Shown here piece by piece: positions 1 to 10,776 of a DNA stretch of 64,000 nucleotides (position 1 is its first letter; each line of letters opens with the position of its first letter). A model generated the notes under the pieces. That model was not told where the DNA came from, made no database searches, and saw only the letters and a list, made by a program, of their open reading frames with translations. The stretch covers positions 130,559,626 through 130,623,625 of the forward strand of contig NC_092858.1 of the NCBI RefSeq assembly GCF_032062135.1. Direction: 5' to 3'. Both the position numbers and the translations under genes were made by a program. The stretch is from Pyxicephalus adspersus. Lineage: Eukaryota > Chordata > Amphibia > Anura > Pyxicephalidae.

Positions 1-1540
1 AGCCAAATAACACTTTTGTTGTGGAGTTTGCATTTTTCATTCAAAACTTTGCAACTTAGACACATGTAAAATAACCAATCCTTTGTTTTATAGAAGCAGT
101 CTTGGCTCAGTCAGTGTGCTTTAGATTAAATTTTATGGGAGCCTATAAGTGCATTCTACTTGCCCCCCAATGATCTGGTAAGCCTTAGAATTACACTAAC
201 ATAGCAGGACATCAGTCTGGAACTTTTTTTATGTGATACTGACAGTAAGCAGAATGAAGAGTGGTAAGATGTCAACACACTACAAATACTATATATTGGC
301 CATACAGAAGCACTATGCATCAATAACAATAGCTCATTTTAAAAATAAAATACTGTTTTTCCTTTTTTAAATCCTCTGTGGGATTATGACCTTGAGGATT
401 TTAACACATTATTATTAATTTACGCTTAGGGAACACCTTCCGGCAAACATGTAAGGTAATTGTGCATTATTTATAAAGACCAAGATAATTCTTTGGAAAC
501 TAAATATGTTAATAAATACACTGGAATCCAGTGTCAGATTTCAATTACGAATGTATTGCTGTACTGCCAGGGCTCCAATATAACACCTTATAACTATTTG
601 TAGCTTTCTATGGATGATATACCTTTTATTGTTACTTTGATCTAGATATACAGCCATATTACAGGAAATCAGCCACATTTCTTTCTCATTTGCCTATTTC
701 CAGAGCACAAAGTAACTCTTATGCAAAGATGAGCAACCTGCCAAGCTTATGTATATGTCAATAAATCACACATGGATGGATGACACTAACTGTGACCATA
801 TACAGTGTTTTAACAATTTCCATGTAACACTCACTCCTGCAGAAGTGGCTGATTTTTCTTGGGATCTTTCCCTTAATGGTGCATCAAGTATCACAGAAGC
901 TCACATATCTTTAATTTAGGAATAAGTTATTGTAAATCAAACTTGTAAGAGAGAAGGTTACGACAGCAGGATGTCACAGCAGTTTGAATCCAATAACAGA
1001 AAGCTAACATCTAAAATTTTGCTGGACTCATCTTCCATATTAGACAGTATGAGAAGAATTTCTCCTCTGCAGTGATTCTTACAATCAAAGTGACAGTTCC
1101 AAACTACAGCACAAACAAGTTTCTGTCCTAAATTTTCCTTTCCAATGGGTTTTCTTCTACGTTGGCTTCTCTCTTAGAACTGGGCTCATCTAGCCATCTA
1201 GCCAAACTCACCCTCCCATGCTCCATTATCCAAGCGCTGGCCCAGATAGGTCCTGGGGCTTTAGGGCTGACCTACTCTGACTCCCCTGGCTTCTTGTCAA
1301 TACCCATGGGAAAAACAGTTCCCCCTCTGGTTTAGTTCTTCACACATTTATCCTATAAAGTGCCCTCCTAAAAAGGTGCCAAGGAAAAAATGCACCAGGA
1401 AATTGAATGGTTCCTCCCCTGCCATAGAAGGTAGCCAACCATCTCTCTCTAGGCATAAAGGAATTTAGAACATTCCAGTATACTCAAAATATAACCCCCT
1501 ACAACTGGATTCTTGTTCTGGATCAGTGACTTAAACATAC
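1..1540. other. Gene-free AT-rich stretch
   Basis: No reading frame of note, no recognised repeat and no RNA gene seen on either strand. The only change in character is a slightly GC-richer patch around 1190-1300, for which I have no assignment. Confidence 0.5.
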
Positions 1541-1998
1541 CTAAAGCGTACCTAAACTCAGAATTTTCACTTTACATAAACGGGTAGACAAAGTGCAGCA
1601 CTGCCCCCTTAATTCTCGATACGTACGCAGAGGCTCCCGGGATACCTACGTCACGCAACCCAGGAAGGTCTTGGCTGCATCTCGGGCATGCGCAGAAGGA
1701 GCCCTTTCGCCAAAAGAGAAAGAAATTGCCGATCTCACGCATGCGCAGTGAGATGGGCAGGTTTTTTCTCTCATCTACATCACCCCATCTCACGCCTGCG
1801 TCCTGTGACGTAGGAAGAAGAACCCAAAAGAACAGAGAGAAGATAGTGGCGCCTAGCACTCCGGCCTGAAGACGGATACCGGGATGACGCGGGACCTGAT
1901 GGAAGAAACCTCCGGACAGATCGACTGCTTTACGGGATTAAAAGTAAGTGTATTTTTTTTTCTGTTTTGGGTCGTTTTTGGGTTTACTTCCTCTTTAA
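1541..1998 (+). mobile_element. TTAA-ended MITE, T2/Kolobok-like, copy 1
   Basis: The left end at 1541 reads (C)TAAAGCGTACCTAAACTC and the right end, on the opposite strand, reads TTAAAGAGGAAGTAAACCC, giving imperfect terminal inverted repeats with a TTAA-type target. The same internal sequence recurs in inverted orientation at 8064-8529 and in part at 7640-8039, 20393-20785 and 31465-31775. The body is GC- and CpG-rich compared with its surroundings and holds GCATGCGCAG and TGACGTA-type motifs, an ATG at 1884 and a GTAAGT at about 1943. The TTAAAG ends recall the T2 (Kolobok superfamily) MITEs described in Xenopus (TTAAAGGRR), but the superfamily call is an inference because no transposase is present. 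Confidence 0.7.
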
Positions 1999-3369
1999 TG
2001 GGAGAAACAGCTAGGCAGCTTCCATTTTTAGAAAAGCTAAACCGTGGTAGCCTACAGGTTTATTCTAGTTCAGGTTTTCTTTAATAGATCCAAATATTTG
2101 ACTCACAAATTTGTCTACTATTGTTTATAAGGCTGAACTCGTGTTCATGTAATATTGCAATATGTTGTAGATAATAACTTTTTCAACAGCAGATTATAGT
2201 TTGCTAATAGGACTTTGTTCAGACAGGCCACATGACTCCAGTGTGGTTACTGCATCCCTATGTCCCAGAACTGCTTCTTTAGTTGAGATGCTACATGTAG
2301 CATCTCAGCCACTGCAACCCACTGGGAATGAATGGGGGCAGCAGTAAGTGGCTCATTGCTGCCCACTGTAAATGTGCAAATACTGGTTCTTGAAGAAATA
2401 GTGCAGCCATTGGGTTGGCCAAGCATCTGGCAAGGCAGAAAGCCAGTCACCTGGAGACACATAGGGCTGCCCGGTCCTACTATGGGCGTGAACATAGTCC
2501 AATTTTTAGTAAGCATGCAAGCTTGTATTGGCTGAAATTCCATCGTTAAAGCTATGGATGAATGGTAGGCTAAAATTAAGACATGCCTAGTGAGTGGGTG
2601 AGGTAACTCAATGGGGCTACTCAATTCTTTCACCTGTGTAGAGATCTGGAAGCTAGACAAAAAAGGAAACTATTATCAGAAGTCTTTTTTGCTGATAATA
2701 TGCACGTGTACTGCCAGGTTTGAGCAAGCCATGAACCCAAAACAGTTTTTATCAGACTTGTATTCTATTTATGGTGGTACAGAGTTTCAAATGTACTATT
2801 GTTATGCTTTCATAAACATCTTCTTCTACAGAGAATGTTGTGTGTTAGCAAAATAAACATGGTAATCAGTATTAAAACAGAGCTGGGCTTTGTGTACAAT
2901 ATTCCTAACGTGGGCTAAAAGGCAAAAATGTATTTTCTGATGCTTCTGCTGCTTTTGAGAAAAATAATGAAAAAAATAATAGCTACAACTATAAAAAAAA
3001 TGAAGCTGTTAACCTTCGCAAGCTCATTCTGGTCTATCTCTTCTCTTTTTTAACCTTGGGAAAGATTTTGTTCTGCACAAAATGGAGGCACAGACCGATT
3101 GCATTTGTGTAAATAGCCATTGCTTGTAAATATAGGCTGTTTCTGTTCACCTTATTGGAGATTACCAACTCCTTATGTATGTGGATGACATTGTCTCACA
3201 GGAATATTTTCCAGTGGTTTGGAAAATCCGTAGTTGATAAATGGACAATCCGCTTAATCATAGAGTAATACTTTATATTACAAACATTTTGTTCATTTGA
3301 TAGTCCCCAATTTAAACATTAATTTATCAGTGTTTGCCGCAGCCCCTTTTTGGTAGGCGCACCACCCGG
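1999..3369. other. Gene-free stretch with a small palindrome
   Basis: No gene is supported. The segment from about 2210 to 2640 is GC-richer and has open frames on both strands (2247-2660 minus, 2332-2535 plus) with no recognisable protein motif. It may be an unclassified old repeat. The rest is AT-rich and featureless. Confidence 0.4.
2284..2307. repeat. Perfect 24-bp palindrome
   Basis: The two 12-base halves, starting TGAGATGCTACA, are exact reverse complements with no spacer. The palindrome lies in the GC-richer patch 2210-2640. It could be the centre of an old inverted-repeat element; nothing else in the region shows what it does. Confidence 0.85.
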
Positions 3370-3415
3370 CTCTTTTCAGTAACCACCCCGCATTTTTTGG
3401 GTGGTTACTAAAGAG
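3370..3415. repeat. Inverted repeat able to form a hairpin
   Basis: AGTAACCACCC (3378-3388) pairs perfectly with GGGTGGTTACT (3399-3409) across a 10-base loop, and CTCTTT (3370-3375) pairs with AAAGAG (3410-3415) outside it, with two unpaired bases on one side. It is probably part of an old DNA-transposon fragment beginning near 3330. Confidence 0.8.
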
Positions 3416-6357
3416 TTGGGTCACAATACCCACCTACAACTACAACCCAGCCGGTTTAAAAAAATCTGATTTATAAAAAAACACAGATTTATTTCCCAGG
3501 ACATCCTGCTTGCCAATTTTTATGATAAGGTTTGGATTTGCAAATTTCTACATTGCAAACTTTTGTCCAAAAACTTTTCAGGTTTGCAGCAAGAAATGAA
3601 AAACAACCTAAAACGCAGTGCACAACCTTTTTCCTTGGTCAACTAAGTATCAATAACTACAAGTATTGTAATTAAAATAGGTAACCCATACTTCCATACT
3701 TTTATAACCTAACAAACCTTTTGTTTTTGGAAAAAGTCTTGCGTTGAGATGTTTAATCCACTGTGGAGCAAGGAATGTATCAAAGTACTATATGTGCACC
3801 ACTCTAACCATAAGGTTTGTATCCCTGTAGGGCGATATCAATGTACATGTGTAGGGACAACTAGGTATCTCCCCACTTGTCAACCCCTAGGAGATATCTG
3901 CTAGTCTATGACCAGACTTGGGGTTAGCAAACAGGCAGACACTTGTTTTGTTGTTTTAAGGCTAATGGCAAATTGGCATCAATTTTCCTAGTAATCATGT
4001 CAAACCGGCTATTCAGAGTATCAGTCACAAGGAAAACAAACACACATGCTTCCATGTTAGGCAACCAAGTCATTACAGATGTCCTCAGTCAGGGATCTTC
4101 TATCAAGTACAGGAAAGATATGATGGCAATATATAGTTACATCCTACAAACAATGGACATATGCAATATTCTGCATTCAGAGCAAATGATCCGATTTACC
4201 ATCTCATATCCAGTTTGTAATTAAAGAAGCTCAATTTTTAGCAAGATTATTAAATGAATCTACCAAAACCACAATTTTTAATTTAAAATACACAAACACA
4301 TTTGTCACAAAGTATGGTGCCATGTAAATAGTCGTTTCCTGTTTGATGATATTTTTGTATAAACAGTTTCTGTAACATATCTGACAATAGGAAGATACAT
4401 TTTTTGACAGCTTTTAGCAGGTTCTTCATGATCCTGTATTATTTTAATGTCTGGTGCTTATCACGCTTAATGAGGCAGGACCACATAACTTACCCCTGAT
4501 TTGTATAACAAAGCAATTCCCCCCAATGTAAAGAATGCTGTGCTAAGGCTTTTTAGCTTGTAATACCCCAACACACTCATGTGGCAGCATGGACAGAAAC
4601 TTTGCGCTCCATGCAAAAATTTCAAATAAAAAGTAAATTGTAAAGATGAACTAAAATATAATGATAGAAAACAGTCTGACTGGTGACCTGCCTTTTGTCA
4701 ACTGCAGTTGCTCAAGAAAGTTAGGTCTTTGTCCCGCCCACAGCCAGTGATTGGACAGTTAACAGGAAGCAGCAAAAAACGCTAATCAAATTGCCTCCTT
4801 TGCACTCTCCTTCTGCCAGCTTGTTTCTTTTCAGCTAATAAATATTTAGTAACCAGCCTGGCTGCTTTATGGTCGAACAGAAGAATACAAAATGCTAATA
4901 CCAATCCCAGGTTTAGGTACTTTATGCAGTAAATACACATTGTATTACTATTTTATCAGTCGATAAAGTTTGACATCAGTCTTAATTGTGTTTGACATCA
5001 TGGAATCTCAGAAATTACGAGATCTCGCTGAAGTTTGGAGCAATCGTTAAGAATGGAGTGTATTTGGAATACGCCTTACCCCAACAAGAACTTGGCTGCT
5101 TAACCGAGACTGATCAATACATAAAACTAAGAGCAATATATTCCTAATAACAGGCTCACTGTCATCTCTCCATTGATCCCCTATTGACTTCTGATTTATT
5201 AGCAATTAGAAAAACCCAACACAGTTTGTAAATACGAAAGGGCATCGCTCACGTGATATCGACCTTGAATATTAATAGAAATAAGTATAACATTAGCACG
5301 CAACAAGTCGGATAAAAAAAAAGCACCATGTGATGAACAGGGCAAAGCACGTTGTATTATGGTATACCATTATTAATCTGGTACATGAAGCCATCTGAGG
5401 GTGGAACTTCCTGTACACAAAAACATAAAAGCTCCATAGGCAACAGCATAACAAAAAGTACTGGGGAACATTCTGACATTTGACGTAAGGGATCAAATGC
5501 TGTCTAGCACACAAGCCATGAATGGGATTCCCCTCCCCCCACTCCAGGGCTTGAGGAAACTCCAGTCACACCATCTGCAATGTGAATACCTGGAATTTTT
5601 GCAGTTTAAACCCTTTCCTGGATCATTATAAAAAAAATGACTTGTGAGAAGCTAATGATCTTCTAGCAAATCCCATCCCCCACTGTAGTTTAGTACATTG
5701 CTAAATGACAATAATAAAGCCCAGCAAAGTGACAGCATAAACACACAAAAGGGTTATACAAAATAAAGACAACTAAAGAAGACACGTTGCCATTACACAC
5801 ATAGGAAGTTTAGCCTTATGACAATCTATTGCAGGACATACAAGGTACAGTAAGTGGGGGATGGAGACTTAAACACCATTCAGATGAATGGATAATCTCA
5901 CTTACCTCACACTGGTTCACAACACCAAGCTTTGTACTTCCCAAAGACAGTTGATTTAGTCCTTAACTTCTTGCAGGAACCACACTGACTTTTCTTTCTT
6001 CTCACTAACTGTGCATGATGGTAACTCTCCTTTTGTAGGTCCTGGGTTCACAAGCCAAAAAAAAGTACCAAGAGTGATGTTTCTTAAAAATAAAAAATTC
6101 TCCAAAATGTAAAAAAATCACAAAAACACACAGAAAAAGAAAAAATATATATAAAAACAATCCTTGATCCCAAAGCCAGGCTCCAAAAGACAGTGGAAAG
6201 TTTTGCCTTTATTAGAACTGTGGTGTCTGTTTTTATTATTGTTGTGATCTATTCTTGCTGAATGTACAGCTAACTAGTTGATTAGCAGAGTTAGTTAGTC
6301 TGTGTTTGTGTGTGAGTGAAGCTCCCACAGACACAGCAGCAGCAGCTCAAAGAGGGG

Positions 6358-6360
<3 letters not shown>
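3416..6360. other. Gene-free AT-rich stretch
   Basis: No gene is supported; the frames at 3943-4224 and 5293-5514 show no recognisable domain. The segment 3590-3680 resembles 14290-14390 (shared 'GCAGTGCA' core followed by pyrimidine-rich sequence), so both are probably copies of one dispersed repeat. The segment at about 4680-4870 is GC-richer and could be another old repeat. Confidence 0.4.

Positions 6361-6389
<29 letters not shown>
6361..6389. repeat. (AG)n microsatellite
   Basis: About 14 uninterrupted AG units follow a purine-rich run. The serine/leucine-rich frame on the minus strand here is an artefact of this tract. Confidence 0.95.
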
Positions 6390-6392
<3 letters not shown>

Positions 6393-7639
6393 GCAGGAAA
6401 AAAGATCCACACACATACATACAGAAACACTCAGCCAGTGACCTCCTAGAGAAAAATGATTAAAAAAAACACAGCAACCCAACTGAAATTAAAAAAATAA
6501 GAAATATTTCCCATTCATGCTTTTGCTGAATTATAAATTAGAATATTTTATTCTTCATGCTAAGCAATATAGTGTTAGGGTTTGCTTTATCAGAGTATAA
6601 AGTAAATTATATTGATGTTACACAAAAATAATAATGATGCCAATCTATAATAAAACAAAGAGCAATGCATTAGTAAAAGAGAGTGGGGGAAGGGGTACTA
6701 TACTGTCTGCAGATACTGATATAATATATATATATAAGTATAATAATATCAGTAGGATCTATCTATGTACATGTAGATATATTATATGTTATGGTATGTT
6801 AAGGCCAGATGAAATGGTGCTGATACATATATATATATAATATAGCCACATAAACATTCACAACATAATATACATAATAAAAAATACTTGCATGTAAATA
6901 ATAACAAAAGCTAACAACATAAACATCTATAAACATACAAGACAATAATGGCTTCCATGGTGTATCACACAGTGATATTATGTGACATTAATGTTTCATG
7001 TTGTGTTGTACACAAATAGGAAAATTGTTGGACTTACAGCATCTCCATAATTGTGATTCAGCAGAACGGATTACACTAAAAATTGTTATTCTATCACCCA
7101 GAATATCTTATTTTTCAGCAGATTTTGTGTCTTGTCTGGTTCTTTACAAGTTAGCACGTTTTTCTTAGATCCTTACACATTACTGTGAAAGAGGAAAACA
7201 AATAAAAAAAAAAGAAAGAAGAAAGAAGAGTGCCTTAAAAAGCCAGCATAAGTACATGATGCAACATTGCCCTGATTACATGTGCTACCCTTCCCCCATC
7301 GCTGGCTGGTGGGAGTGCTGTTTTTTCCGCCTGTAGGGTCACATTGTGGTTGATTGATTCTCCTTTCGCCTTGCTCAGTCATTCAGATTTGGAAAGTAAA
7401 TAACAAGTTGACATCATTACAGCTCTCTGCATTACTGTGACACATTCCTCTGCTACCACGCAACATCTAATAGAAGCGCACAAAAACAGCAATGGCTGTC
7501 TACGCCCTGTAAGCTTATTCTGGGTTTTAAAGCTGTGGAATTTATTATTTTCACTGCAGATATCCTATGTTTCTTCACAGCACATTACAGCTATATTATT
7601 AGGAAAGGTTTGCTTTTATAAAAAAAAATATAAGTACCA
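6390..7639. other. Gene-free AT-rich stretch
   Basis: Contains short (TA)n runs near 6720-6735 and 6828-6842. The short frames here (6634-6840, 7173-7382, 7437-7643) show no domain and AT-driven composition. Confidence 0.5.
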
Positions 7640-8063
7640 TTAAAGCTTAAATAAACTGAAAATAAAAAAAGCACGCTTACCTTTAGTTCCTCAGATCTCT
7701 CAATCCCACCTGAGATGTCCTCAATCAGGTCCTGCACCATCCTGGAATCCTCCTTCGTCCTGACGCTGAGGATAGACTGGGCGCCGCCATTTCCCCCCGT
7801 CTTCTTCCTTCTTCTGGCTATGTCACCCGATTTCACTCTCTCCAGGCTCAGGATTGGGTGGCGTAGCCGCTGTAAAGGGGGGAAAGGTGCCAATCTCACT
7901 GCGCATGTGTGAGCATTTCTTACCCCTCATTCTAGGAAAATACCCTTCTGGGATTGGGCATGTGCAGAAGTACCAGCCAGGAGCCTCCTGGGAATGCATG
8001 ACATGGGTATCCCAGGACGCTTTGCGTTCCCATTATGTCCTAACCTCCCTGGCGCTATGAATA

Positions 8064-8529
8064 TTAAACAGGAACTAAACTCAAAAGTTACCCAAAACAA
8101 AAAAAATACACTTACCTTCAATCCCGCAGGGCTGTCAATCAGTCCAGAGATTTCTTTCATTGGGTCCCGCATTGTCCTTGCATCTGTCTTGTTCCTATGT
8201 CACCCTACCCAGGTGCGAGATCGGGTGACGTAGATGAGAAAAAAACGTATTCTTTTGACAAAAGGGCTCCTTCTGCGCATGCCTGAGATGCTCGGACATG
8301 TGCAGAAGGAGCAGCCAAGAGCCTCCCGGGATGCGTGACGTAGGTCTCGTGGGAGGCTTTGCGCTCCCATTCATTTTCGATCGCCTAAGCAACCAAGAAT
8401 AAGGGGGCGATGCTGCACCCTTTTTTTAAAAATGTTGCACTTAAAAAAACAACAGAATTTTTATCTTGCATAAAAGGGTTGTCTACCATTTTATGTAAAG
8501 TAAAAATTCTGATTTTAGGTACGCTTTAA
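8064..8529 (-). mobile_element. TTAA MITE, T2/Kolobok-like, copy 3 (innermost layer)
   Basis: Flanked by TTAA at 8064-8067 and 8526-8529. The minus-strand start, TTAAAGCGTACCTAAAATC, nearly matches the start of copy 1 at 1541, and similarity continues through the CpG-containing body with GCATG and TGACGTAG motifs. Read on the minus strand it carries a short ATG-started frame (M-R-D-P-M-K-E-I-S-G) followed by GGTAAGTGT at about 8115, as in copy 1. It lies within the TTAACCTCCCT-type element. Confidence 0.75.
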
Positions 8530-8568
8530 GTATTTTTAAATGTAAAAGCGGTACATTTAAAAATACTT
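8528..8568. repeat. 17-bp perfect-stem inverted repeat
   Basis: AAGTATTTTTAAATGTA (8528-8544) is the exact reverse complement of 8552-8568, with a 7-base loop. It starts at the right TTAA edge of the innermost MITE, so it belongs to the middle element. Confidence 0.85.
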
Positions 8569-8612
8569 AGCCTCCAAGCCGCACACAAATGCCTGGCTGG
8601 CATCTCCTTCCC

Positions 8613-8658
8613 CTGGCCTTGCGTCCCCAACGTTCACACCTTGGGGACGCAAAGGCCA
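8613..8658. repeat. GC-rich hairpin inside the middle TTAA element
   Basis: TTGCGTCCCCAA pairs exactly with TTGGGGACGCAA across about 10 bases, and flanking CTGGCC/GGCCAG extends the stem with one bulged base. It is a subterminal feature of this repeat. Confidence 0.8.
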
Positions 8659-9096
8659 GCTGGGCATTGCCAGGTCACACAGATGCACGATCGGCATTGC
8701 AAGGGGAAGAAGATGCCGGGCACCGCTGGAGGACGCCGCTTTCACCAGGTAAGCTTTTCAAACTCCCTGGCAATTTTGGCATGGCTAATGCACCCGGAGC
8801 CACACTTGGGATTACCGCTAGGGAGGTTAAGAGGAGGCGTTTCACTCTTTTTTTTTTATTTTTTTAAAGGTGTTGAAATCGTTTATCAATTATCATTTTT
8901 ACTTGTCTACCCTTTTATGTAAAGTAAAAATGTTGATGATCCCCTTAAAAAAATGAAAGGCTGTAACACAACAGTGAAAGACAATATTCATCTTATGTAT
9001 GAATGTCCGGGAAGAGCAAAAAACACAATTGGTGGATGTGCTGTTGCATATCAGAGTGCAACATTAGAAAAAGTCTAGGATAACCTCTTCTTTTTT

Positions 9097-9305
9097 AAAC
9101 TGGAGGAACCTATACAATAAGCTTCAGGTCTTAGAGAACCCCTGACAATAATAACATCTAGACACATCAAGAATATCACACTTACAGTCACTTACAGTGT
9201 CAGATAAATTGATCTGAGTGACACAAATTGCTTCTTGTTAAAGGAACGCCTAGCAACCTCTGCAGGAACCCCAGGGTTTGATGGGACCCTGGTTAGGAAT
9301 CACTG
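9097..9305 (-). mobile_element. hAT-like MITE fragment, family C
   Basis: The right end on the minus strand reads CAGTGATTCCTAACCAGGG, a typical hAT terminus (CAGnGnTTCnnAACC). The body shares 'CAGGTCTTAGAGAACCCCTG' with a second copy at 54585-54875. The left end is not clear, so this is probably truncated. Confidence 0.55.
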
Positions 9306-9749
9306 ATCTAGGCCTTAACATGTCCTATACATGTAGTATGTTGACAGTGCTCTGGGTATAGTGGGCGGTGGAAGGGGTTTTTGAGAAGATAAATTTGATC
9401 GAAGACTCAATCTTCCTTGATAGTGAAAAATTAAATTGTGGATTGGGTGAATGTTTTGATGCCTGACTACATAAAGTGATAGTAATAGCTCCCCGAAAAG
9501 TTAACAACCATTTGAAGTCGAGCTGGCTGTAACTGGTGTCCAATGTAATTGATCCAGTATCTTTGTTAGATCATCTAGATGTGCCAAGAGCAGTATGGGG
9601 GACTATGTAAGCTAGTGGATGAATTTCACATTGGCTTCTTGACCAAAAATGGCGAAACATCTGTGTGCCTCAGCCTGGCCTGAGGAGGTAAACTGAGGGG
9701 CACCTATTGGGTGAAGCCTCCACAATAAATGACTCCACATTTAGAGGAA
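9306..9749. other. Gene-free stretch
   Basis: No gene and no recognised repeat seen; the minus-strand frame at 9325-9543 has no domain. Confidence 0.4.
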
Positions 9750-9935
9750 CAATTTATTAATATTATTAAACAGTATTCATTTAGCGCCATCCTATTATGC
9801 AGCGCTGTACAATTCAATAAGGGTATCAAGTGACAGACAGATACAAACAATAACAGAGGAGGAGGAGATGATCCTGCCCAGAAGAGATTACAATCTAAGA
9901 GGATGTCCTGAGATAGAGCTTTGCCTTTCCACAAC
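9750..9935 (+). repeat. Dispersed repeat with AGCGCTGTACA core
   Basis: An ATT-rich start, then 'TTTAGCGCCATCCTATTATG', the AGCGCTGTACAA core and a purine-rich GAGGAGGAGGAG stretch followed by 'GATTACAATCTAAGAGGA'. The beginning of the same family is seen at 63955-64000 and a reverse-strand piece at 62810-62905. Confidence 0.6.
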
Positions 9936-10075
9936 CTACAACCATTGTGTTCTAAGCCTCATTGTGACGGTTCACAAACTTAAAGTAAAAACAAACAACT
10001 GTACTGGTAGAATTTGTCGTCATTTTATTGATCAATGCCTAAAGATTAATTGGTACTGCAAGGTATACTTGAAAT

Positions 10076-10166
10076 GAGTGACACGACTATGGACTTTGTA
10101 CAGCGCTGCGTTATATGATGGCGCTATTTAAATACTGTGTAATAATAATAATAATAATAATAATAA
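10076..10166 (+). repeat. SINE tail with (AAT)n
   Basis: The sequence 'GGACTTTGTACAGCGCTGCG' followed by 'GGCGCTATTTAAATACTGTG' and about nine AAT units matches the 3' tail of the tRNA-derived SINE seen more completely at 20895-21315 and 53049-54294. The head is missing. Confidence 0.75.
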
Positions 10167-10558
10167 AAATGAAGACACATACTTGACTATAGTGTGAGAA
10201 GAGTAAGAGCCTCATTTCTGTTCTTCTTTAAGGCAGTCTAATTATTCTGAATGAGCTGCTAAAACATCTTAGTGCAGCTAAAAGCAGGCTTGATCCCTAT
10301 ATGTACACATAGTAGTGAATATTGTGTGAATAATAATGTGTTGAGATGTGCTATATTGCAGGTTTGTTAGTGTATAGAGGGACATCACAATGTACAAAGC
10401 ATGCATGCTACAGAATCATTACTTGCTATTGCAAAGCTGTGAGATCATCCTTAAGCTGTTAGTATGTATTAGAAACATTTGCAGGCCAAAATACAAGAGC
10501 AAGACAAAACTCTAAGCATTGGGTGCTCAGAGTTAGGTATAACGTACATGGACACTTT
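10167..10558. other. Gene-free stretch
   Basis: Nothing recognisable seen on either strand. Confidence 0.4.
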
Positions 10559-10776
10559 GGGCCAAATTTATTAAACCTCTCCAAGACTAGGGAAGATAGA
10601 CTATCACAGGAGAACCTGGGTGATCCAGCAAACCAGGGATGGATCTGGTCCATGAAGAAACATTTTTGACAACTAAAACGAAATGATTTTTTAAGAAATT
10701 CATTTGAGGTCCCCTGGATCTTCCAGGTTCCTCCATGATCTTCTCTTGTCTTGGAGAGCTTTAATAAATCCCATCC
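10559..10776. mobile_element. Palindromic MITE (GGGCCTGATTTATTAAAGC type)
   Basis: The left arm ('GGGCCAAATTTATTAAACCT', then 'CTCCAAGACTAGGGAAGATA') is the approximate reverse complement of the right arm ending 'GGAGAGCTTTAATAAATCCC'. The 'GGTGATCCAGCAAACC' motif in the left arm is answered by 'GGATCTTCCAGGTTCC' in the right. One of about eleven copies of this family in the window; this one is well diverged. Confidence 0.75.

Larger units (their letters stand above)
8040..8830 (+). mobile_element. TTAACCTCCCT-ended element, piggyBac-like termini (middle layer)
   Basis: The left end reads CTAACCTCCCTGGCG. The right end, on the minus strand, reads TTAACCTCCCTAGCGGTAAT, so the ends are inverted repeats at a TTAA (left copy mutated to CTAA). 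A strong hairpin lies at about 8613-8658. The element sits inside copy 2 of the T2-like MITE and is itself interrupted by another T2-like MITE at 8064-8529. No transposase is present. TTAACC ends suggest piggyBac, which is an inference. Confidence 0.65.
7640..8948 (-). mobile_element. TTAA MITE, T2/Kolobok-like, copy 2 (outer layer of a nest)
   Basis: The left end reads TTAAAGCTTAAATAAACTG from 7640. The right end, read on the minus strand from 8948, gives TTAAGGGGATC followed by the same 'ACTTTACATAAAA' sequence found inside the other copies. The copy is interrupted at about 8040 and resumes after 8830, and everything between is a second TTAA element. As in copies 1 and 3, the minus strand carries an ATG-started frame of the type D-L-I-E-D-I-S-G followed by a splice-donor-like GGTAAGC at about 7675. 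Superfamily assignment is inference. Confidence 0.6.

Noticed and set aside
2247..2660. 137-codon minus-strand frame as a gene
   Set aside because: No recognisable domain, an overlapping plus-strand frame of similar quality, and no splice or promoter context. Treated as chance in a GC-richer patch.
6291..6482. Minus-strand frame with serine/leucine and cysteine runs
   Set aside because: It is the translation of the (AG)n microsatellite and flanking low-complexity DNA.
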